A stretch of DNA of 64,000 nt. Origin: Mariannaea sp. PMI_226 (lineage: Eukaryota > Ascomycota > Sordariomycetes > Hypocreales > Nectriaceae). Below the pieces are notes generated by a model. It was not told where the DNA came from. It did not search any database and saw only the letters and a program-made list of their open reading frames with translations. The position numbers were made by a program, and so were the translations under genes. The stretch lies in contig JANFOG010000002.1 of NCBI GenBank assembly GCA_024336345.1, forward strand, positions 3,596,001-3,660,000. The letters run 5' to 3'. This document shows positions 10,278 through 20,777 of the stretch, piece by piece. Position 1 is the stretch's first letter, and every line of letters begins with the position of its first letter.

Positions 10278-11471
10278 TGTTTCTTTTCCCCTTGGTTTTT
10301 TTTTTCTTGTCAATTGGGTTGGTTCAGGTTTCAGTTGCAAGATAGAAAGATAGAAAGCCAGGCTGCAACGGGTAGTACGTGAGTAACAATCCGAAGTCTT
10401 TTAGTAAGCCGTCCCTTCGGAGAAGGATATGCTCCAATGTCTTAAAGTGGGCGTGAATCTCGATGACGCGGGGTTGCTGGCAGTGAGGAGGGAAGGAGGG
10501 AAGGAGGGAAAGAAGTGGGAGAATTTTATATTGCGCAAAGCTACTTTATAACACAAGTTTGACGTTTGGAAAACCGCGCGGTTATGCGGTTATGGCTGTC
10601 TCAATTATAGTTACTGCTATTTGCCCTTGACGACTCCATTGACAAGTTTGCAGGGGTAGATGATCACGACTAGGTACTATGGAGGTGGAAATCGCACGAC
10701 AAAGTGCCTACTAAGAGATAGTACCTACCTTAGCAACTTAGGTACCTATTGGAACTCCTCAGTTTGCTTCCTCCCGAGGCAATTTGTAGGTAGGTACTTG
10801 AGTACGTACCTGGATATGATCTGGATCGTCGAAATCATTGAGCCAATGAAGTTGCAGACCCACAAAGAGAGTCATGTCTGTTTAAATGTTCTCTCATTCA
10901 CAGTACCCACACACTTGGTGTAGCACGACATAACATAACTTGAAAGAAGAACACGAACTCACCTTGCCCTTCTCGCGTTCTCTGAAGAAACTACGCCATA
11001 GGTCGATGCCTTCCGGTGGACGGCAGATATAGATCAGCTTGGTCGTCTTTCTCAAGTTCATTGCCCTCCTGCGCATAGTCAACACACTCTCCATAACGGT
11101 AGAGTCTAGGTAGTTCATAACATTTCTCGCGTCGAGAGTAGAGCATAATACAGGATCTTATTAGTCAACATCAACTGAATTGGCCAAATTGAAATTGTAG
11201 TTAGGGCCATAGGTGAGTTAGATTTCACTATATCGTTGACTACCTCTTAACTATAAGTTATCCAACCCCAGTATTCAGAGTAGCGACATGTAAAACTGAA
11301 CTATAGCTACCATAGTAGGCCGCGAGACTTATACTTAAAAAAGCACCACTTTTGAAACCAAGGTATTTCAGTTTGATGTCTTATATTCAACAGTTAGTAG
11401 GAGGGTCGTTTGACATCTGAGCTATATGACTTGGTGACATGCCTTGCCGATAAGGCCATCGCTTCCAAGGA
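10278..11471. promoter_or_regulatory. BNA1 promoter and upstream spacer
   Basis: Directly upstream of BNA1 (read on the minus strand) come a repeated GGAGGGAA block at about 10487-10512, TATA-like AT stretches at 10520-10555, and the perfect palindrome AACCGCGCGGTT at 10572-10583. A cluster of TAGGTAC motifs lies at 10728-10813. At 10970-11118 the minus strand has an open frame (MNYLDSTVMESVLTM...) ending in a strong AAG/GTGAGT donor, but no convincing partner exon was found. Confidence 0.45.
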
Positions 11472-11627
11472 TCAGATCTGTTTGCCAGGAGGGATGGGGA
11501 GAGGTTGAAGTCTTGGCGGCGGCGGCGGCGGCCCCGACGGTGGTGGTGGTGGTGGTGGTGGTGGTGGGATAGCAAAAGCCACGCCGTATAGGGATGAGAG
11601 AAGGACAGCTACAAGAACAAACTTCAT
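11472..11627 (-). CDS. Small secreted proline-homopolymer protein (putative)
   Basis: Short ATG-initiated frame of 51 codons. The first 19 residues, MKFVLVAVLLSSLYGVAFA, form a textbook signal peptide with an AFA cleavage site. The mature peptide of about 32 residues begins IP, continues as ten prolines, Ser-Gly, six prolines, and ends RLQPLPIPPGKQI. The proline run is coded by nine CCA codons plus CCG codons, so the gene sits on a trinucleotide repeat that is also open in other frames. A TATATAAA box lies on the same strand at 11719-11726, about 92 bp upstream, supporting transcription. No family is recognised. It could be the first exon of a longer gene. Signal peptide and repeat are seen; expression is inferred. 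Confidence 0.5.
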   Translation of the reverse strand: MKFVLVAVLLSSLYGVAFAIPPPPPPPPPPSGPPPPPPRLQPLPIPPGKQI

Positions 11628-12922
11628 GATGATCTAGGACCAAGTTTTGATACTCAGAAAAAGATGGAGAGAAGATAGAAGGGGGGGATTTAGACTAAGC
11701 TGACGGGACCGAGTGCAGTTTATATAGTATTCTGGTGGGAATTAAGATATGTTACGAATAGGCTAGGAGACACGTGTTGAAACATTCAACGAGTATGTGT
11801 AGGTGCGGGAAGACATGGAGGCCATCAAAGAGCTATCAGCAGAATCAAAAGAACCCGCTAGAGTCAACTCAAGAGTAGCAAGAATATGGATGAGGATTCC
11901 ACCGAAACATGGCCGTGAATCATTCCATATTATTTACCCAATTGTTTGTGAAATTGCTAGACAGAGCTTACCTACCTTAGTAGAGCGAGCTCAGATCTTG
12001 ACTCTCCAAGACTTGTGACGATAGGGTCTTTTTGGAGGTTAGAGGGTGAGGAATTGGATACAGCCAACCGTAGATATAGACCGGCAAGACACGGTCCGCC
12101 CACCACAAGTCTCTCCTCCCATTTACTCCGCAGAAGCCAGCCCAAGGCTTCTATACTCTTTAGTTATTATAGAAAATCGGAGATGTCGAAATGCTTCATG
12201 ACGCTGAACTCGTACTGAACTATAACAAATGGTAGGTATCTACCTATTGTACCTTTTGTGTAATAGCAATCAGAAGAGTTGCCTACTGTTTGGGAAGGGA
12301 AAAAAAAGCTGGTTCGAAGGGTTTATTTGTGGTATTGCAGCCTTATCTGATCTTTGCTACGGGCCACCAAAACCTTTCACTCCAAGGTTGCATTGCATTC
12401 AGGTCCTCACCTTACATCAAACTGTACATGGGCCACAATGCGCCTCAACTGGATAACTGTGGACGGTGTTATCGTGATTACGCGCTGAAAATTACAGAGC
12501 TGGATAAACGTGCTCAATTGAGCGCACTGCAATGCAGGCACCTAAGGTAGGTAGGTACCTACTGGAAGGTAGTTACCACCTATCAACTTACCTACCTACC
12601 TACCTAGGAAGTGGGGCTCGAGACTCCGGGCCATTATCGGGTCGTCCCATTGGCGGTGGATGGTACGTCACCCTCTCAGCACCACAAGAAGCCTCGAGCT
12701 GCTCGGCCTCATGAGCTTCTTCAACACCGATACTGTCGTCAACCACACGTTTCCCCATCTCTCCTAGAATCGTCTTCTCATCTCGTCACTCTCATAATCA
12801 TTCTTCATATTACTTCAGACTCTTGCAAATCTATCTAGCCGATACCGTCTGTCCCTGCACCTGCCAAGCTAACCACCCAAACATAGAGGAGCTCGTCATT
12901 TTAGACTTGCCTTGTTGCTACC
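11628..12922. other. Divergent intergenic region upstream of copper transporter
   Basis: Holds the TATA box of the mini-protein near 11719, then a stretch without recognisable genes. Inverted TAGGTA/TACCTA pairs lie at 12233-12246 and 12541-12608. The last 150 bp before 12923 are CT-rich, typical of the copper transporter's promoter and 5' UTR. Confidence 0.5.
12541..12608. repeat. Imperfect inverted repeat of TAGG/CCTA units
   Basis: Left arm 12541-12559 carries repeated AGGT units; right arm 12588-12608 carries repeated ACCT units ending CCTAGG. The arms can pair over about 16 bp around a loop of about 30 nt. It is the largest of several TAGGTAC clusters in the window. Confidence 0.6.
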
Positions 12923-13836
12923 ATGGATCACTCTCATATGGACCATAGCGGGATGGGCCACAGCGGAATGGATCACGGCGGCCACGGAGGCGGAGACATG
13001 GGCGACATGTGCAAGATGAACGTGAGTAACCACACTGCCAATTCCGACTCCCTCCATCGAGATCACCCTCGACTCACCCAGGTCTTTCCATCACCTAGAT
13101 GCTCTTCAACTGGGACACCAAGAACCTGTGCATTGTCTTCAGCCAGTGGCACATCCGATCCAACACCTCGCTCCTCTTCTCTTTGATCGCCATCATGCTG
13201 CTCACAATTGGCTACGAGGCCCTACGTGCTGCCTCTCATCGATATGAAGAAGCCTTGACTAAGCGTGTTCAAGCCATTCCCAGTAAGTCATGATTGCCCC
13301 CCCCTCTTTCCTCACAGTGTATCATCTCTGTTCATTATCATTCGTGACGACTGGTCATATATCAAAATTTTTGCATGACCTTATCCAAGGGAGCGGGGGT
13401 TGGGGGAGTTGCGTTTCAGAAGTTGGTCACAGTTTCACTGCTCTCCTCATTCTTCTTTTTCTTCTCTCTTCTTCCCATTCTCCCCCACCCTGGATATGCT
13501 TGGGACGTGCGAATGCTAAGTCTTCCCGTGAGGTGGTGAACCAATTACTGAGACGACTCCTATCCTTCCAGGACAGAACCAGGAGCAAGCTGGCGAGCGT
13601 GCCCACCTCATCAAGGGAGCGCTTTATGCCCTCCAGACCTTCTACGCCTTTATGCTGATGTGAGCGAGCGTTACTCCGTTTCATACGCCATCGCAGGCCA
13701 CTAATGCTGTTCTTGCAGGCTTATCTTCATGACATACAATGGATGGGTAATGATTGCTGTTACACTGGGTGCATTTGTTGGCTATGTGACTTTTGGGAAA
13801 CGGACTTCTGCTACCAAGGACAACGCCTGTCACTAG
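12923..13836 (+). CDS. CTR-family copper transporter
   Basis: High-affinity copper(I) transporter of the Ctr family, which forms trimeric pores in the plasma or vacuolar membrane. Four exons: 12923-13021, 13099-13282, 13572-13659 and 13719-13836 (489 nt, 162 aa). The N-terminus is a Met/His-rich copper-binding region, MDHSHMDHSGMGHSGMDHGG. TM1 is NTSLLFSLIAIMLLTIGYEA; TM2 contains the pore motif MxxxM within AFMLMLIFMTYNGW, created by joining exons 3 and 4; TM3 has GxxxG in TLGAFVGYVTFG. The C-terminus ends in Cys-His, as in copper hand-off tails. Length is nearer to Ctr2/vacuolar types (150-190 aa) than to long Ctr1. The 289-nt second intron is the longest. Convergent with the Nudix gene. 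Confidence 0.93.
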
Positions 13837-14125
13837 GTGAATGTGGGTGAGCATTTGGTATAAGACGAAAGAAAGGACTCTGGGCAAATTCGAAAAGATT
13901 AACGATACCTCGTCATAGATATATGCCAACTCATGCCTAGAAACTCATAGGACACTCGGATGGGTATGCAAGGCTTGGAATACTAGATCTGAAAATTATC
14001 TATATGCTTATATAGCCCTTCAATCGGGCTAAACTAGGCTGTCTCATGTCTAACGAGCACCTCGACCAAGTTCTCTAACGCTCGTGTGTATCGTTGAACA
14101 AAACCGCTTCTGAACCATCCCTTCT

Positions 14126-15653
14126 CTACATCTTGGAAGCATCTCCATTCTCTCTCTTCTCATTAGTCGTATCACCGAGATTGCCCTCTCTATCCGCCTC
14201 GATGATGATGCTCGCGTCGCCAAAGTCGGCGTTGTGCTCCATCTCAGGCTCCTCGGCATACGCGATCCTCGCCGCGTCCACTAGCACTCGCGCCGTCATC
14301 CCCCAGACCCTGTACCGACCCTCGAGCTTCTCCTCCTCGTCCAGCGCCTGGGCCAGGTTACCCTGAGCGACATCGTCCCGTCGCGGCTTCGACACGGCCT
14401 GGTTGTTGACGGGCACGTAAAAGTTGTGAATCCTCCAAGGGTGGTTCTTCCACGCCATCCACTCGCCGTCATACCAGTGTCCCTCCTCCGGGAGGGACTC
14501 ACCCGCGGCCGGGGTAAGATCTTTGACCTTGAGGAAGTTGTAGAAGGGAGCGCTGAACACGGCAGCGACCTCGCGGGCGTCTAGCTTGGGGATCATGACC
14601 TCCTCCACGGCCGGGGCTGGAGCGCCGGGGCTCTGCTGGTCAGCGTGTAGGAAAGCCACGCAGGGACGCACGACGAGATGCGTGCGTGCCAGAGAAGGCG
14701 GCAGGTAGCAAAGGTGCTCGATGCGGAAGGGCTTGGGGAGCTTGCGATCATCCAACGGGAGGCCGATCTCCTCCCAAGCCTCGCGACGAGCTATTTGAAC
14801 TAGATGGATGTGTGAGCTGAGGTGTCAAATTTATTTGAATATATATATATATATATATATTGGAACGGTTTGGCAGATCCAAAAAGTAGCTCGCGTTGTA
14901 ATTGGACTGCAACTTACATGGTGTTTCCTCAGTTGTATCTGCCTTACCACCTGGGAATGCAGCATGGCCGGAAAAGCTCCTGAGGCTTGCGGCCCTCATC
15001 GTGATGACCACACGCAGGTCGCCTCGACGGTCGGCATATAGCAGGATCAACACGGCCGCACGTTTGCGCACGGGCAAGAGATCCCAGAGCGGGAATGCTG
15101 GTGGTGTGTATTTGCGAAAGCGAGCAATGGCAGCCTGTTGTCATGCATGTTGTTGTGAGTAAATGAGAGTGATATTGCAGAGAGAGAACTACATAAAAAA
15201 AAAAAAAAAAAAAAAAAAGACAAGCGTTAAGGAAAGGAAAGAAGCGGACAAGAATGTGTGAATATGTCGACTGGTGAGATGTCGCTATGCGACGGGATGC
15301 AGCAATTTCCATATGCGACCAAGATGGGCTATAGCCTAAAGAGATGGTTGAGAGGAGAGACAAGAGAAAAGAGAAAAGACAAAAACAAACAAAAAAAAAA
15401 AAACCAAACTCACCGCCGAGAAAGGGTTCAAGGGCGCCATCGTAGAAGCATCGTAGTACAGAGATGACTCTCCGTGATTGACGTCGTCTCCCGCAGCCTC
15501 ACAGATGCCGTTTTGGAGAGCGGCGATTTCAGCCTCGGTGATTTCAAATCCGGCCTCCGCCTCAGTCGCTGCCGCCCGTGCGCCTTCGTTATTGATGATG
15601 ATGGTATCTGGCTGTTGGGATGTTGGCTCTGACTCCGACGTCAAGCCTGTCAT
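14126..15653 (-). CDS. PCD1: Nudix hydrolase, CoA pyrophosphatase type (PCD1/NUDT7-like)
   Basis: Hydrolyses CoA or acyl-CoA diphosphate bonds, in yeast in peroxisomes. Three exons on the minus strand: 15414-15653, 14918-15134 and 14126-14799 (1131 nt, 376 aa). Splicing rebuilds the catalytic region: CoA-type motif SLRSFSGHAAFPGGKAD and the Nudix box ending ARREAWEEIGLP; the box is broken by intron 2 between TTEETP and FQIARRE. The spacing between the glycine and the RE motif fits the NUDT7/8 branch. The first ATG is at 15653; the codon at 15668 that extends the frame is GTG. Intron 1 holds a run of about two dozen A's (15195-15218) and intron 2 an (AT)11 tract. No C-terminal SKL-type peroxisome signal (ends DASKM), so location is open. 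The extended Glu-rich C-terminus is unusual. Confidence 0.88.
14839..14860. repeat. (AT)11 microsatellite in Nudix intron
   Basis: Perfect AT dinucleotide tract inside intron 2 of the Nudix hydrolase gene, likely length-polymorphic between strains. Confidence 0.9.
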
Positions 15654-16657
15654 GGTGTGTATATGCACGTATTATTATTTCACCTTTTTTCTGTTCTCTC
15701 TCTCCCAACCAAAAAAAGCAGCAAGCACGCACACGCTTGAACTCACTCAACTCACGGCGGGTTTCGGAGTACTTTGTGTGTGTGTATGTTTGATTCGTCC
15801 TTGGGCCGAGTGATGCCGGTGTGAAGTTGTGGTGAATGAGCCGCGGTTGGGCAGCCTTTCCCACCCTTGGACTGGACTGGGGCCTGGACTGGGGACTGGG
15901 GGGGAGGGGAGGGAAACACTGATCGGCGACTCCGGCTCCGGCGCCGGCACCTGGAGTTCCCTGTTGCGGGGAGCGGGGAGCGGGGGTTCCTCCAGCCCTA
16001 GAGGGCATCTTGGGTCGAGAATAGGCCATGGCGCCCTGAGGGGGGGCTTCGGCTACAGGGGGATTGAGCCGGCACCGAACCTCCCCAGCGACGAAGCAGC
16101 CGGAGTGGTGAGGAGGTTCTGTGGTTTGCAGCCACACAAATTATGCATTCAATTCATCATCAAGAAAAAGAACAATGAGAGAAAGAGGATGCATTATCAG
16201 GCCATTTACTTTGTAGGTTTGGTTAAAACATGGATATATTATATTCCTGTTTAGTGATGAAATTGTCATAATCCCTTAAACTCGTCCTTTTGACTATGTG
16301 CTCGTATAAAGTAAACATCAAAGTCCCTTCGTATGTGTATGTAATTAGGCGTTAACAAACCCGTGTGATAAAATCACTCTCAAACCTATCCATGTTCCGA
16401 TAGTCCGTAACCTTTGACCAATAATTCAAATAGATGACGGATAAAGCATACGAGCCAATCCATTACCACGCGACGGGCACGTAGCTAAACCAGGGGGGAT
16501 ATCTCTGAAAACAATTCGCGCCGTTCCGGCCATGCTCCGTATGCTCCCAAACAAAGGAAAAAACGTATTGTCATCTTCCATGATACCATTCTCATACTCA
16601 TACCGATTTTCTTTTTTCTTGGTTTTTTTTGTTGGTCCCTTCCACATGTCACTTTTC
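15654..16657. other. Intergenic between Nudix gene and Ser/Pro-rich orphan
   Basis: Both neighbours are on the minus strand, so this is the Nudix promoter plus the 3' end of the next gene. A minus-strand open frame at 15589-16137 overlaps the Nudix start but consists of low-complexity Pro/Ser/Gly translation of GC-rich DNA; I take it as promoter/5' UTR. Confidence 0.5.
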
Positions 16658-17848
16658 TCACTCAGGAATGACTTGGATGTTGATTTTGAGATTCTGTCTC
16701 CGACTCTTCTTATCAAGCTTCTGCGCTCCCAGTCTCCGCTTCTCCTCGCTGCGTCGGCGGGACGAACTGAAAAAGTCTCGGAAAGCTCCCCTTGTGCGGG
16801 TCTCCTTGTCATTACTCTCCTCATCGTCGGAGTACTCAAACACGCTCCGAGGAGTAGCCATCAAGGCGTCGTTTGGGAGTGCCGAAACGGGTCGAGGGGG
16901 GACTATTGGCTTCTCTGATCGTGGCACCTGTGGTGGCTGTACCTGTTGGCCAAGCTCTGGGTGTGAGCGGGGAGCATCCATCAAAGAGTTATTAAAGAGA
17001 TCGCCGCCTTGAACGGATTCTCGCCGCCGGGAAAACAAAGATCGGGCTGAAACGCTGATACGGCGGGAAAGAGATTGACTTCGATGAAGAGGTACCGTAG
17101 GAGCAGTCATGCGGCGAACTTTTTGCTTGTCAAACTTGGCAAGATCCGTGGTGAAGCGATGATACTCATCAGCAGCCTCAGTGTCACTGAGGTAGTTGTA
17201 CGAGTTTGTGATAGAGTCATTTTCATCCAAACGATGACCTGTTGGGGATTCCAAAGGGCTCGGAGAATCGGGGGCGTAACCATATACATCACGCTCGTCG
17301 CCTCTGACCGACGAGCCTGATATCGCACGAGGGGACAGTGGCCCACCAGAGCTGCGCTTACTCCAAGTATCATCACTGTCCAAGACTAGAGTAGGAACGC
17401 TGTGTCGCTCCTCTTCTTCCCCGGAAATGGCATCTTCCCAAGAATAGCGGTTGTTGCTCGTATTCTCGTCACCGAGGAAGACCGGGGAAACATAATTGGA
17501 GAAGCCTGTATCCGGGCTCCAGTCGAAGCAGATGCCCACATTATGACTGTTGAGTTGATTTGCCACGAGAGACGACTGCTTATCCGGAGTAGGAGAGTCG
17601 GATAGACTTATGCCAGACCTATGGGAAATTACTGGTTCACAAGCCAAGTGCTCTGGACTTTGGCTACGGGCAGTAAGAGAACGTTTAGCCATAGGCTGGG
17701 CGATGGGCGGGGGGACGCTGCGATTCGAATCTCGGGACGGCTTTCTGGGGCTGATCGGAGGCGCTGGAAGAGGCCTGTTGATGTAGAGGGCCTGACTTTC
17801 AGGAGGCGCAGGCTCCCAGCTATCGAGTGAATGCGCATAATTACCCAT
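16658..17848 (-). CDS. Ser/Pro/Arg-rich fungal hypothetical protein
   Basis: I do not recognise this protein. The first ATG of the open frame is at 17848 (MGNYAHSLDSWEPAPPES), giving 396 aa; a longer version would start at a TTG. It is largely disordered: proline-rich near the start (RPLPAPPISPRKPSRDSN), many Ser/Asp/Glu stretches, and basic Ser/Arg segments (SRRISVSARSLFSRRRES, DFFSSSRRRSEEKRRLG) that look like phosphorylation targets. It ends in a strongly basic helix followed by INIQVIPE. No signal peptide or membrane segment. Codon use resembles the neighbours, so it is probably a native gene of this lineage. A role as a signalling or cytoskeletal adaptor would be a guess. Confidence 0.7.
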   Translation of the reverse strand: MGNYAHSLDSWEPAPPESQALYINRPLPAPPISPRKPSRDSNRSVPPPIAQPMAKRSLTARSQSPEHLACEPVISHRSGISLSDSPTPDKQSSLVANQLNSHNVGICFDWSPDTGFSNYVSPVFLGDENTSNNRYSWEDAISGEEEERHSVPTLVLDSDDTWSKRSSGGPLSPRAISGSSVRGDERDVYGYAPDSPSPLESPTGHRLDENDSITNSYNYLSDTEAADEYHRFTTDLAKFDKQKVRRMTAPTVPLHRSQSLSRRISVSARSLFSRRRESVQGGDLFNNSLMDAPRSHPELGQQVQPPQVPRSEKPIVPPRPVSALPNDALMATPRSVFEYSDDEESNDKETRTRGAFRDFFSSSRRRSEEKRRLGAQKLDKKSRRQNLKINIQVIPE

Positions 17849-19462
17849 TGTAGCTGATGCAGGCGATGGATGCGAGTGCGGGAGTTGACAAGGAAGCGTC
17901 GTTATTAGCGTTGTGTCCGGGGTCGTTGATATATCGGGTGGCAAATAAAAGTCCTCCTCGCATGTACTGAGTCAAAAAAAAAAACCCAGGTCAAGAGGGG
18001 CCGATCCGACCAACAGCAGACAATCCCGTGGTCGCACTTTTTGTAAACGTTTTCTGTTTTCTTTGTTCTCGCGATGACCTGGTCGATTGCACTCGAGTTG
18101 GTGAGAATGGACGGACAATGATGAAGCGGTTTGATGGTCAGGTGGCGGACGAGCGGCTTGTTAGGACAAGTTCTTCGACTGACGGGCCTTATGAGTCCCC
18201 CCAAATATGTGATAGAGTTTTACACTCAAGTCCTTGGATTTTGTGGTTACTATTAAGGAACCCTCGCAAGTGGTCACCTGGGGGCTTGACGTGGCGGGAG
18301 GCTTGCGGTCCGAGGAATGCAGGCCAAACTACGAAGTGTCAGATAGCATTCCAGTGGCGATGAAGAGAGTCCAAACCAGGATCCAGATCGGGTTTGCACC
18401 CCGTCACTGCAGGTAAAGAGGTTTTGGGGTATGGAGGGAGGGGGGGGGCTTTCTTCCTACTGCGGCAAAGGTTGTTCCGATCAAGCGGGATGGGCGGAGA
18501 AAGCTTCCCAGCTTCACAGTGTTGAGTTTCTGAAGCTCCAATCCAAGCCTAGCACTGAACAGTGTTGGGCAAAACTTAGATATTTGATCTACACCAGAAC
18601 CGTGATAATGTGCAAAGCAGGCTTCCTCAACAAAGCCTTGATAAACCCCATCTCTAGCTGACTGGCAGATCGGGGTATTATCGTAGCGTCTATTAGGTTA
18701 CCGGGATACCGGCACACGACTGGTATAGGCCCCGAAGCTACGGATGGTAGCTGATCTTGTCGAATCTACATTGAGCTAGCAAGCAAGCGTTGCCCCAGTC
18801 GACTAATCATTCAAAGTGCTGAATCCGGACTTCGTGGAGAACCAGATCGGTGGGATCCCACCAGAAGTCGAAAAATCCCTGCTAGACAGCGGAGACTAAC
18901 GCTTCACAGAATTCTGGTAACGTTGCGGATGCTGACGCAACTGAGGTCAATTAACCAGAGATGGGAAATCTTTGCAGCCATTGGCGAGCAGAGTGGATGA
19001 TATCCCCGGACTCTGGTAGAACTGGGAAACTCGTCAGCAGTGAGAGCATATAAGGAACGGTTACCAACAGGTATTTGCACGTACCGAAGCACATTCTGTC
19101 AGTTCCATCAAGCGGAACAACTCACACGTTGACCCCAGCCCTTTCTTGGCAGTTGGTGCTTATGTTAGATATTAGTCGGCAATTATCAGAGTAACCTGCC
19201 GCAGAGGCGCAGAAAAGACATGAGTATGGTTTGAGGGAAGAGTTGAAGGTTGAAAAAATGTTGGTATTGTCCAGTAACCGCCCGAGACAGAGAGGGGCCA
19301 TGCTCATGATCATCCTAACTCCGACAAAACACAAAACGATCGCCATCCTCCGTAGGAAGCCCCACACCCAGTCTATAATATAAGTCAGACGCCTGTCCAG
19401 TTACCTTTGAATTGTACCACCCCTTTGTTTTATGAACGTTTCCGGCCACGGAGTCAAGACTG
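17849..19462. other. Intergenic upstream of Ser/Pro-rich orphan
   Basis: 1.6 kb between two minus-strand genes. Contains the promoter of the orphan and the 3' region of the EXS gene. Short frames are present but none has conserved sequence, so I see nothing further. Confidence 0.45.
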
Positions 19463-20777
19463 CTACTCGTCATCGTCATCTTTGCCTGAGTAGTCGCCAA
19501 GGAGAATATCATCGACCGCAAGTCCAGATGAAGAATTTCTAATCCACTCAGTCTCAACTCGGAAAAAGATCCACACCCATCGTCTGAAAACCTCAAGAAA
19601 TTCAATAAGAAAGATGCCGCTCTCAAAATCAGTGAATCTGTCCAAATGGCTGTTGAGCTTCATTGCCCAAGTGCATCTCAGCAGGAGGTCCATCCCAATG
19701 ACCACATAGTATAGTTTGATCGGCCTGAAGTAAAGCCGATCACGGAGACCAAACGGGTGGTATTTCGATTCACGCTCCTCCTTCCGCAACAACAGGGTCA
19801 TATCCCAGTCCTTGGTAACATCCCAGTAGAACGAGTATAGCGAGTTGACAAGAACTGCAACCAGCCAAGCCTTGTGGATGGAAGACTTGGTAGCAGGATC
19901 CTCTACCGCTCTTTGCCATGCGCTCGTAATTAAAACGGGGAAGGCTGTTGAGTATTTGAGTGCGTTGGCCAAATGCTGTCCACCCCAACCTGTAGATTCC
20001 TTATAGGGTGCTCGCCGGACGCGCATATACTCGATCATGCATTGCCTGAATCGGATCAAGTTAGGTACAGCCATAATTAGGGGAACAATCACCGTCCCGC
20101 CGCAGTTCCGATCAGGCCGCTTTGTCGAGCTTCCGCTGGTGAAGACCATGCAAATGGCAACGAATAAGTCCCCAAACACTTTAGCGTAGGATGTCAAGAC
20201 ATCAGCAAGCAGGATGTCACCAAATTTTCCATCCGAAGCCTCCGCTATTCCGCCAAGGCTCACGCGACGCAGCGTGGCCAAGAATCGCCTTCTTCCTCCA
20301 CTCGGCAGATGCTGAAGAGGAACAATGAAGATCGCAACAAGAGATATGAGATACATCAGGGGCATCCATTGGTATGCGATGACGCGCGAGGGGATCCCCC
20401 AGGTGAAGAGCCAGAAGAGTGTAATCGATATACAAAATAGAACCGAAAGGGCGGTCGCAAGTCGATAGGTCGAGCCATGATGCGGAATATGATGCGCTGA
20501 GGATCGACCGGGGTAACGGATAAGTTGTGGAACGTCGATATTGAGAAGGTAGAGGTAGTGAAGATTTATGCCCCAACCCCATACAGCTACTTCAAGTTAG
20601 TTGAATGCACAACGAAAAGGTTTATAATGATAATCGTAATAATAATAATAAACACGCTGTGTCTCGCCAAGACTGTCAGGACTCACCTAAAGTAGCAATG
20701 AAGCCAACACGATACGGGAGTGGGAAAGCCCGGCTGAAGGAGTCGAGCTCCGACTCAACTGCAGGATCACCGTCCAT
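19463..20777 (-). CDS. ERD1: EXS-domain membrane protein, ERD1-like
   Basis: Multi-pass Golgi-type membrane protein; yeast Erd1 is needed for retention of ER proteins and correct Golgi glycosylation and has been linked to recycling of phosphate from the Golgi lumen. Two exons on the minus strand, 20687-20777 and 19463-20586 (1215 nt, 404 aa; yeast Erd1 about 360). It starts MDGDPAVESELDSFSR. Hydrophobic segments include LATALSVLFCISITLFWLFT, MPLMYLISLVAIFIVPLQHL and KLYYVVIGMDLLLRCTW. The EXS hallmark is LVNSLYSFYWDVTKDWDM, followed by EFLEVFRRWVWIFFRVETEW. The C-terminus is acidic (SGKDDDDE). It lacks the SPX domain of phosphate exporters, which separates it from PHO1/SYG1. Confidence 0.88.

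Noticed and set aside
10970..11118. Minus-strand exon-like frame with a strong GTGAGT donor
   Set aside because: The nearest plausible acceptor leads to a stop after one codon, so no gene model could be completed.
15589..16137. 182-codon minus frame upstream of the Nudix gene
   Set aside because: Low-complexity translation of GC-rich promoter DNA, overlapping the Nudix start in another frame.
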